From: Syntrophomonadaceae bacterium
GTDB lineage: Bacteria > Bacillota > Dethiobacteria > DTU022
Direction of reading: 5' to 3'
Assembly (NCBI GenBank): GCA_003564055.1
Contig: PWSG01000210.1
Span: forward strand, 1 to 5,403
DNA: 5,403 nucleotides
The stretch's first letter is position 1. Every line of letters starts with the position of its first letter. The notes under the pieces are model-generated. The model was given only the letters and a program-made list of their open reading frames with translations, was not told where the DNA came from and made no database searches. This document shows, in pieces, positions 1 to 5,277 of the stretch. The position numbers and the translations under genes are program-made.

Positions 1-171
1 GCCGGAGCACTGCTGTCTAAAAAAATCAAAAAAAGTGAAGTTGTAGCTTATCCTGAGCTGGGTCCTGAAGCGATCCGCCGCCTTGAAGTGGTGGATTTTC
101 CGGCCACGGTGGTAAATGATGCATACGGCAATGATCTTTATGCTGAAGGAGCTAAAGAGTACGCAAGGTAA
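1..171 (+). CDS. Class I fumarate hydratase, beta subunit (C-terminal fragment)
   Basis: The reading frame is open from the first base and ends with TAA at 169-171, giving the last 56 residues of a protein whose start lies outside the window. The fragment contains the segment PEAIRRLEVVDFPATVVNDA followed by YGNDLY, which matches the end of the beta (C-terminal) domain of the iron-sulfur fumarase/tartrate dehydratase family, where PEAI-x3-EV-x-DFPA and a DxxGNxL stretch are typical. In that family an alpha subunit carrying the [4Fe-4S] cluster and this beta subunit together hydrate fumarate to L-malate in the cytoplasm. L-tartrate dehydratase beta is the alternative, but the malic enzyme and fumarate reductase-type genes just downstream favour fumarase. 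The alpha subunit would be expected immediately upstream. The family match is fairly secure; substrate is inferred from context. Confidence 0.82.
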   Translation, partial: AGALLSKKIKKSEVVAYPELGPEAIRRLEVVDFPATVVNDAYGNDLYAEGAKEYAR

Positions 172-272
172 AACTTGTTGGTTGAAGGCCGGCTGCCGGA
201 AAATGTTTACGGCTTGAGAATTGATAAATGGCAGGATTTGTTAAACGGCAAAATTTAGAGGTTTAATGGTGA

Positions 273-291
273 AACCGGCTTGCTGCCGGTT
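273..291 (+). repeat. Perfect 7-bp inverted repeat (hairpin) upstream of malic enzyme
   Basis: AACCGGC (273-279) and GCCGGTT (285-291) are exact reverse complements separated by the 5-base loop TTGCT. The stem is GC-rich and should fold stably in RNA. It is followed only by AGTTTAG, not by a run of T, so it is a poor intrinsic terminator. It could weaken read-through from fumarase, protect a processed 3' end, or act in the leader of the downstream genes. GCCGG at 298-302 could compete for the left arm. Presence of the repeat is certain; function is unknown. Confidence 0.6.
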
Positions 292-332
292 AGTTTAGCC
301 GGGTGTTAAAAAATAATATCTTATTCGAAAGC

Positions 333-337
333 GGGGA
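333..337 (+). promoter_or_regulatory. Ribosome binding site choosing the malic enzyme start
   Basis: GGGGA lies 7 bases before ATG 345, with a second purine stretch AGG at 339-341 that would suit ATG 351 (9-base spacing). The upstream GTG at 303 has no purine-rich site before it and would add 14 residues that do not look like the family N-terminus, so it is not chosen. Confidence 0.5.
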
Positions 338-344
338 CAGGTTA

Positions 345-1685
345 ATGACAATGAATAAAGAAGAATTACTGGCCAAGGCGAAAAAGCCGGCCCAGGACGC
401 AATGCGCTTACACCCTTTTTACAAGGGAAAAATTGAAGTGAACCTGAAGTGCTGTGTGCGTGATATCAATGACTTTGCAATTTGGTATACTCCGGGTGTG
501 GCCGAGCCTTGCAGGGCGATAGCCGACAAAAAAGAACTTGTTTACGAACATACCAATAAAGGCAATTTTTTAGCCGTTGTTTCAGACGGAACCAGGGTAC
601 TGGGCCTCGGCGATATTGGCCCCGAGGCGAGCATGCCTGTTATGGAAGGAAAAGCGCTGCTTTTTAAATATTTAGGCGGTGTTGATGCCTTCCCTGTTTG
701 CGTTGATACAAAAGATGCTGATGAGTTGATTAAATTTGTCAAGATGATGCAGCCCTGTTTTGGAGGGGTTAATTTAGAAGATATTGCCAGTCCGAAGTGT
801 TTTTATATTCTAGACCGGCTAAGGGAAGAGTGTCATATACCAATCTGGCACGACGATCAGCAGGGGACAGCCCTGGTCACCCTGGCCGGCCTGATAAATG
901 CTTTAAAAATCGTCAACAAGAAAATGCAAGATGCTAAGATTGTCCTGCTCGGCGCCGGGGCAGCGAATATTTGTACAATTCGTCTGCTTGAAGTTGCCGG
1001 GGCCGATATGAAAAAGATAATTATGATTGATAGTAAAGGTATTCTGCACAGGGGCCGCACCGAACTGGAGGAGCAGCACCCCGTGAAGTGGGAACTGGCC
1101 CAGAAGACTAACGGCGAAGGCCTGACTACAAATGCAGAAGACGCATGCAAGGGCGCTGATGTTTTAATCGGTCTTTCCAAGCCGGGTCCTGACACAATCA
1201 AAAAAGAATGGGTTGAAAGCATGGCTGACGATGCTATAGTATTTGCCTGCGCCAACCCTATTCCCGAAATCTGGCCCTGGGAAGCAAAGGATGCGGGAGC
1301 GAAGATTGTTTCCACCGGACGCTCTGATTTTCCAAACCAGGTTAATAATTCACTCGGTTTTCCCGCTATATTCCGCGGCGTGTTGGATGTTCAGGCAACC
1401 GGTATTTCTGATACAATGTGTATTGCGGCTGCTGAAGAACTTGCCGCCTGCGCTCCCAGTGATGGCTTGGATCCGGAAAAGATTTTGCCCACCATGGATA
1501 TGTGGGAAGTATTTCCCCGCGTAGCCACTGCTACAGCTATGAAAGCAATTGAAGAGGGACTGGCCAGGATCAAGCCAAGCCGTGAAGAGATCTATAAAAA
1601 AGCCGAAAAAACAATTAAACGTGCCCAGGATCAGACCAAGGCGGCTATGGACCAGGGCTTTATTCCCGCTCCACCCGCCGAGTAA
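345..1685 (+). CDS. Malic enzyme (malate dehydrogenase, oxaloacetate-decarboxylating)
   Basis: This 446-residue protein is of the short bacterial malic enzyme type, which oxidatively decarboxylates L-malate to pyruvate and CO2 with NAD(P)+ in the cytoplasm. The N-terminal malic domain shows WYTPGVAEP with the catalytic Tyr48, MEGKALL with the catalytic Lys103, NLEDI with metal ligands Glu145 and Asp146, and HDDQQGTA with metal ligand Asp171. The NAD(P)-binding domain begins at about residue 195 with GAGAAN (203-208); Asp229 ends the next strand, which hints at NAD, but related enzymes with this residue can use NADP, so cofactor is open. GLSKPGP, ANPIPEI and NQVNNSLGFPAIFRG are typical late motifs. 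The family's full length is present with no frameshift. The start at 345 was chosen over GTG 303 because of ribosome binding site placement; ATG 351 is also possible. It lies 12 bases before the iron-sulfur subunit gene. With fumarase upstream it links fumarate to pyruvate without needing oxaloacetate. Confidence 0.93.
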   Translation: MTMNKEELLAKAKKPAQDAMRLHPFYKGKIEVNLKCCVRDINDFAIWYTPGVAEPCRAIADKKELVYEHTNKGNFLAVVSDGTRVLGLGDIGPEASMPVMEGKALLFKYLGGVDAFPVCVDTKDADELIKFVKMMQPCFGGVNLEDIASPKCFYILDRLREECHIPIWHDDQQGTALVTLAGLINALKIVNKKMQDAKIVLLGAGAANICTIRLLEVAGADMKKIIMIDSKGILHRGRTELEEQHPVKWELAQKTNGEGLTTNAEDACKGADVLIGLSKPGPDTIKKEWVESMADDAIVFACANPIPEIWPWEAKDAGAKIVSTGRSDFPNQVNNSLGFPAIFRGVLDVQATGISDTMCIAAAEELAACAPSDGLDPEKILPTMDMWEVFPRVATATAMKAIEEGLARIKPSREEIYKKAEKTIKRAQDQTKAAMDQGFIPAPPAE

Positions 1686-1686
1686 T

Positions 1687-1692
1687 AGGAGG
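1687..1692 (+). promoter_or_regulatory. Shine-Dalgarno site for the iron-sulfur subunit
   Basis: A perfect AGGAGG begins two bases after the malic enzyme stop and ends 5 bases before ATG 1698. It fixes the start of the iron-sulfur subunit and supports co-transcription with malic enzyme. Confidence 0.85.
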
Positions 1693-1697
1693 ATAAT

Positions 1698-2381
1698 ATG
1701 ACAGAAGAAATAAAAATGGTCGACATATTCTTAATGGGCAAGCGTTATACTGTACCGGAAACGCTTACAATTTTAGATGCCATGGAATATGCAGGATACC
1801 AGCTAACCCGCGGCTGTGGCTGCAGGGCCGGATTTTGCGGCGCCTGCGCAACCGTTTTCAGGATGGCAAACGATTATGAGCTCCAGGTTGGACTGGCCTG
1901 CCAGACCAAGGTAGAAGACGGTATGTATTTGGCCCAGATACCATTTTTCCCGGGCCGCAAAGCATCATTTAATCTTGAAGATATTCAGCCTTCGGTGGCT
2001 CATTTCGCCCAGCTTTATCCCGAAGTATACCGCTGCCTGGGCTGCAGTTCCTGTAATAAGGTATGTCCCCAGGACATTGATGTGATGCAGTATATCGCCT
2101 ATTGTCAGCGTGGTGATTTTGCCAAGGCGGCCGATATCTCTTTTGACTGCGTTATGTGCGGTCTTTGTGTTTCCCGCTGTCCGGCAAATATAGTACACTA
2201 TAATGCTGCTCTGACCGCTCGTCGGCTCTACAGTCGCTATATTGCCAAGCCGGATCCTTTCCTTTCTGAAAGAGCACGGGCAATTAAAGACGGTGAAATG
2301 GATGCAGAGATTGACGCCCTGGTAACAGCTGATAATGAAAAGCTGCAGGAGCTGTACAATGAGCGCGAGATTGAAAAGTAG
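1698..2381 (+). CDS. Fumarate reductase/succinate dehydrogenase-type iron-sulfur subunit, [2Fe-2S] plus two [4Fe-4S]
   Basis: The 227-residue protein should carry electrons to or from the flavoprotein encoded next to it. Residues 1 to about 95 are a plant-type [2Fe-2S] ferredoxin domain with ligands Cys42, Cys47, Cys50 (CxxxxCxxC) and Cys68; Cys40 is an extra cysteine beside the site. Residues about 110-165 hold two complete CxxCxxCxxxCP motifs, Cys113/116/119/123 and Cys151/154/157/161, with only 27 residues between them. Classical SdhB/FrdB also starts with a [2Fe-2S] domain, but has a long spacer between cluster motifs and normally binds one [4Fe-4S] and one [3Fe-4S]. The layout is closer to the N-terminal half of the methanogen thiol:fumarate reductase subunit TfrB, without its HdrB-like cysteine-rich (CCG) domains. 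No membrane segment or export signal is seen, so it is likely cytoplasmic. The start has a perfect AGGAGG. Partnership with the flavoprotein is inferred from adjacency, 24 bases away. Confidence 0.88.
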   Translation: MTEEIKMVDIFLMGKRYTVPETLTILDAMEYAGYQLTRGCGCRAGFCGACATVFRMANDYELQVGLACQTKVEDGMYLAQIPFFPGRKASFNLEDIQPSVAHFAQLYPEVYRCLGCSSCNKVCPQDIDVMQYIAYCQRGDFAKAADISFDCVMCGLCVSRCPANIVHYNAALTARRLYSRYIAKPDPFLSERARAIKDGEMDAEIDALVTADNEKLQELYNEREIEK

Positions 2382-2390
2382 GCCTGGAGA

Positions 2391-2397
2391 GGAGGAG
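2391..2397 (+). promoter_or_regulatory. Shine-Dalgarno site deciding a TTG start
   Basis: GGAGGAG ends 8 bases before TTG 2406. No ATG or GTG lies at a suitable distance in frame; the next in-frame ATG is codon 11 and has no comparable site. The strong site therefore supports TTG as the flavoprotein start. Confidence 0.8.
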
Positions 2398-2405
2398 CAT
2401 TTAAG

Positions 2406-4010
2406 TTGACTTATACACCACAGTTAAGAGAGTTAATGAAGAAAGTTGAAGAGACCAGGCCCTCCCGGGTCGGTGTCCATTTCCCGCGAATGTCTCAGGA
2501 GGAGCGGCAGGATGTTTTGCAAAAGTTTCATCCTGATTATATTGAGGATGGATTTCGTGAGCTCAAAGTAGGGGTTAACAAAGGGTCCCGCCTGCCCAAT
2601 GAAATGGCAGATGTTTTCGAGTCATACAGCCCCCTGCGCGATGTAGAACTGGATCTCACGGCCGATCCTGATTACGATGTGGATGTGCTGATTATCGGCG
2701 GGGGAGGCGCCGGGGCTTCAGCTGCCCTCGATGCTCACGCAGCCGGGGCCAAGGTTATGATTGCCACCAAGCTTCGCTTTGGCGATGCCAATACTATGAT
2801 GGCACAGGGTGGTATTCAGGCCGCCGACAAGGAAAACGATTCACCGGCAATACATTACCTGGACGTAATGGGTGGGGGCAGGCTTGAGAATGTTCCCGAG
2901 CTGGCCCGGGCCCTGGTCATGGATGCGCCCCTGGTCATAAAATGGCTGGAAGATATGGGCACCATGTTTGATAAAAAAGAAGACGGCACGATGATCACAA
3001 ATCACGGTGGTGGAACTTCACGCAAGCGGATGCACGCTGCACGCGACTATACAGGCGCGGAAATTATGAGGACTCTTAGAGACGAGGTTTATAACCAGGG
3101 CATCAATGTGGTGGAGTTTGCCGCTGCAGTTGAAGTTCTGCTTGATGAAAATGGCCGTGCCGCAGGCGCAGTTCTCTATAACCTTGAGACCGAGGAATAC
3201 TTGATCGCCCGCGCCAAAACTGTAATTATCGCCACGGGTGGTTCGGGCAGGCTGCATTACCGCGGTTTCCCAACCAGCAATCATTACGGGGCTACTGCAG
3301 ATGGTTTGATTATGGGCTACCGGGCCGGGGCGAAAACAATTTATGCAGACTCCATTCAGTATCACCCGACAGGGGGAGCATACCCGCCACAGCTTTTAGG
3401 TTTGCTGGTAACTGAAAAAACCCGTGGACTGGGGGCAACACCTTTAAACATAAAAGGTGAGCAGTTTGTCTATCACCTGGAGACACGGGATGTCGAGTCC
3501 TCTGCGATCATCCGCGAGTGCGAAGAGCGCGGGATGGGAGTGCCACTGCCGACCGGTATTACTGCTGTCTGGCTGGATTCTCCTATCCTTGAGTTGACCC
3601 ACGGTGAAGGTACTATTGAGAGGCAGCTGCCGGCCATGCTGCGTCAGTTCCAGCGTTTTGGTGTAGACATTCGCAAAGAACCGATGCTGATATACCCGAC
3701 CCTGCATTATCAAAACGGCGGCCTGTTAATTGATGGCAACGGGCATAGCGCAGTAGAAAATCTCTATGTGGCCGGTGAAGCGGCAGGTGGAATTCACGGA
3801 ACTAACCGCCTGATGGGCAATTCACTGCTCGATATTATTGTTTTTGGCCGCCGGGCCGGAAGAGATGCCGCGGCAAAGAGCAAAGATATGCCTGGACCTG
3901 AAAAACTTACCCTGGAACATGTAAAAGCTTATCACAGGGAGTTGGAAGAGGCAGGTGCGGCAGGCAGCAGGGTGGGACCAATCTTACTGCCGCATTATAC
4001 ACACAGGTAA
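2406..4010 (+). CDS. Fumarate reductase/succinate dehydrogenase-type flavoprotein
   Basis: This 534-residue FAD protein should interconvert fumarate and succinate. The FAD-binding Rossmann motif GGGGAGASAA starts at about residue 98, preceded by an unusually long N-terminal part of about 90 residues. AQGGIQAA (133-140) and ATGGSGRL (276-283) are FAD contacts. Active-site residues line up by motif with E. coli FrdA: His320 in QYHPTG, the Glu337/Arg340 proton relay in TEKTR, the putative acid Arg361 in TRDVESSA, His434 in HYQNGG, and Arg468 in GTNRLMGNSLLD. The histidine that carries covalent FAD in classical enzymes (SHT) is Asn129 here (ANT), so FAD is probably bound non-covalently. After residue 485 there is only about 50 residues, too short for the usual C-terminal helical domain. 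L-aspartate oxidase (NadB) is a relative of similar length, but the adjacent iron-sulfur gene and the N-terminal extension argue against it. No SdhC/FrdC/SdhD membrane-anchor gene follows. It starts at TTG and its stop overlaps the next start by one base. Confidence 0.9.
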   Translation: MTYTPQLRELMKKVEETRPSRVGVHFPRMSQEERQDVLQKFHPDYIEDGFRELKVGVNKGSRLPNEMADVFESYSPLRDVELDLTADPDYDVDVLIIGGGGAGASAALDAHAAGAKVMIATKLRFGDANTMMAQGGIQAADKENDSPAIHYLDVMGGGRLENVPELARALVMDAPLVIKWLEDMGTMFDKKEDGTMITNHGGGTSRKRMHAARDYTGAEIMRTLRDEVYNQGINVVEFAAAVEVLLDENGRAAGAVLYNLETEEYLIARAKTVIIATGGSGRLHYRGFPTSNHYGATADGLIMGYRAGAKTIYADSIQYHPTGGAYPPQLLGLLVTEKTRGLGATPLNIKGEQFVYHLETRDVESSAIIRECEERGMGVPLPTGITAVWLDSPILELTHGEGTIERQLPAMLRQFQRFGVDIRKEPMLIYPTLHYQNGGLLIDGNGHSAVENLYVAGEAAGGIHGTNRLMGNSLLDIIVFGRRAGRDAAAKSKDMPGPEKLTLEHVKAYHRELEEAGAAGSRVGPILLPHYTHR

Positions 4011-5212
4011 TGAATAGTGGAATAAGTGAAAAAAAACTGCCCCTTGAGGGCTTGATGATTTTAGATCTGACCAGGCTTTTACCGGGCCCGCTTTGCACAA
4101 TGATGATGGGAGATTACGGGGCTGAGATTATAAAAATAGAAGATCCAGACGCCGGCGATCCGACAAGGTTCGTCGGCCTTTCTTTTGAAGGCAGCGGTTC
4201 TTTTTTCCGCCAGTTAAACCGTAACAAGAAAAGCATTGCAGTTAACCTTAAATATGAAGAAGGCAGGGCTGTATTCAAAGGGTTAACTGAAAAGGCAGAT
4301 ATAATAGTTGAAGGGTTCAGGCCGGGGGTAATGGAACGCCTTGGCCTAAGCTACAGCGAGCTTAGCCGTCTGAACAAGAGGCTTATTTATGCTTCGATAT
4401 CAGGTTATGGTCAAGAAGGCTCGTACAGAAAAAGAGCCGGGCATGATATAAACTATACTGCCCTGGCGGGAGTGCTTGAACTCAGTGCCAAAAAAGATGA
4501 TGCGCCGCAGGTTCCGGCTATTCAGGTTGCTGATATTGCGGGCGGGGCCATGATGGCTTTAAACGGTATGATGATTGCTTTATACCAGAGGGAGCAAAGC
4601 GGCAGGGGCTGCTTTGTTGACATATCGATGACCCGTGGGTTATTGCCCTGGTTAACCCTTGCCGCGTCAGCTTTAAACAGCTCTGACGATACGGCCAGAC
4701 GTGGAAGCGGCCCAATAACAGGAGCTTTTGCCTGTTACAATATTTATGAAACCAAAGATAGCAAACACATGAGCCTTGGCGCGCTTGAACCTGTATTCTG
4801 GCAAAATTTTTGTGAGGCAGTCGGCAAAAAACGTTGGGTTGCCCGCCAGTATGAACAGGAAGGACGCGAAAGACTGATTGAAGAGGTGCAGGATTTGTTC
4901 AGGACGAAAACGAGAGCACAGTGGGCGGATCTTTTTGCAAATTACGATGCCTGCTGTGAGCCTGTTTTAAAACTGGAAGAAGCTATTTTTCATCCCCTGA
5001 GCCTTGAAAACAACTACTGGATAGAGATAAAAAACAGTGAAGGAAAGGTAGAAGTAATGCCCGGTTTTCCACTTATTTTCTCCGGGCAAGCCGGGCAGTT
5101 TCGTCTCCCTCCTCCCGGCCACGGAGAACATACAGCCGAAATACTAAAAACAAACGGGTATAAATGGTCGGATATTGAAAAAATGGCTGCTAACGGGACG
5201 ATTAAGTTATAA
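4010..5212 (+). CDS. Family III CoA-transferase / alpha-methylacyl-CoA racemase-like protein
   Basis: The 400-residue protein belongs to the CaiB/BaiF (family III) fold and has family-typical length. The N-terminus shows PLEGLMILDLTRLLPGP (11-27), GDYGAEIIKIE (34-44) and NRNKKS (70-75), followed by VEGFRPGVMERLGL (100-113), all characteristic. Three residues match the catalytic set known from alpha-methylacyl-CoA racemase: His145 in AGHDINY, Asp175 in ADIAGG and Glu260 in GALEP. DACCEPVL (near 320) also resembles the racemase DACVTPVL. In family III transferases the Asp at the 175 position is the acyl-accepting nucleophile, so either activity is possible: racemising 2-methylacyl-CoA, or moving CoA between carboxylic acids such as succinate. 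The ATG overlaps the flavoprotein stop (TAATG) and has no proper ribosome binding site, suggesting translational coupling. The cluster context points to succinyl- or methyl-branched acyl-CoA metabolism, but substrate is unknown. Confidence 0.88.
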   Translation: MNSGISEKKLPLEGLMILDLTRLLPGPLCTMMMGDYGAEIIKIEDPDAGDPTRFVGLSFEGSGSFFRQLNRNKKSIAVNLKYEEGRAVFKGLTEKADIIVEGFRPGVMERLGLSYSELSRLNKRLIYASISGYGQEGSYRKRAGHDINYTALAGVLELSAKKDDAPQVPAIQVADIAGGAMMALNGMMIALYQREQSGRGCFVDISMTRGLLPWLTLAASALNSSDDTARRGSGPITGAFACYNIYETKDSKHMSLGALEPVFWQNFCEAVGKKRWVARQYEQEGRERLIEEVQDLFRTKTRAQWADLFANYDACCEPVLKLEEAIFHPLSLENNYWIEIKNSEGKVEVMPGFPLIFSGQAGQFRLPPPGHGEHTAEILKTNGYKWSDIEKMAANGTIKL

Positions 5213-5243
5213 TATTTTATTACTGTTTGGCCACCTCTGCCCC
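5213..5243 (+). other. Short intergenic stretch after the CoA-transferase-like gene
   Basis: AT-rich sequence directly after the stop gives way to a C-rich stretch. I see no GC stem followed by a T run, so no intrinsic terminator is evident; the operon transcript may run on into nth or end by another mechanism. Confidence 0.4.
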
Positions 5244-5272
5244 TTTACCTCAACGTGCTCACGATCTATAAT
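5244..5272 (+). promoter_or_regulatory. Sigma-A type promoter for nth, placed for a leaderless mRNA
   Basis: TATAAT (5267-5272) is a perfect -10 box. TTTACC (5244-5249) matches the TTGACA -35 box at four of six positions, with an optimal 17-base spacer. Only 5 bases separate the -10 box from ATG 5278, so transcription would begin at or within a base or two of the start codon. There is no extended -10 TG. The hexamers and spacing are read directly; activity is inferred. Confidence 0.6.
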
Positions 5273-5277
5273 AAACC

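Larger units (their letters stand above)
172..344 (+). other. Intergenic region between fumarase beta and malic enzyme
   Basis: This is the longest gap inside the cluster, against 12 bases, 24 bases and an overlap at the later junctions. It holds a perfect 7-bp hairpin (273-291) and several copies of GCCGG/CCGGC (188-193, 195-199, 275-279, 285-289, 298-302). The fumarase frame stays open after its stop to a TAG at 256-258, but this has no convincing start or ribosome binding site. TAATAT at 314-319 resembles a -10 box, but no acceptable -35 lies 16-18 bases upstream. The gap may separate two transcription units or hold a leader for the malic enzyme operon; the sequence alone does not decide. 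Confidence 0.5.

Noticed and set aside
172..258. In-frame continuation of fumarase beta past its TAA for 28 more sense codons to a TAG, with plausible-looking residues
   Set aside because: The protein already ends where family members normally end. A run of 28 codons without a stop is expected by chance about one time in four, and there is no start codon with a ribosome binding site for a separate small gene. Kept only as a note in the intergenic entry.
314..319. TAATAT as a -10 box for the malic enzyme operon
   Set aside because: The sequence 16-18 bases upstream (around 290-296) does not resemble a -35 box, and AT-rich hexamers are common; not enough to call a promoter.
303..344. Longer malic enzyme start at GTG 303
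   Set aside because: No purine-rich site precedes it, and the 14 extra residues do not look like the family N-terminus, whereas ATG 345 has GGGGA at a good distance.
857..1315. 152-codon open frame on the - strand, and other reverse-strand frames at 3018-3365, 3444-3713 and 4518-4715
   Set aside because: They lie wholly inside genes with clear family motifs on the + strand, show no recognisable protein features, and are best explained as shadows of coding sequence.
1243..1524. 93-codon + strand open frame inside malic enzyme
   Set aside because: It overlaps the conserved NAD-binding part of malic enzyme in another frame and has no ribosome binding site or family motif.
2406..4010. L-aspartate oxidase (NadB) as the identity of the flavoprotein
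   Set aside because: NadB is related and similar in length, but it works without an iron-sulfur partner, its FAD motif sits at the very N-terminus, and no nadA or nadC gene is next to this one.
5213..5243. Intrinsic terminator after the CoA-transferase-like gene
   Set aside because: The T-rich stretch after the stop is not preceded by a GC-rich stem, and the C-rich stretch after it has no complementary arm.
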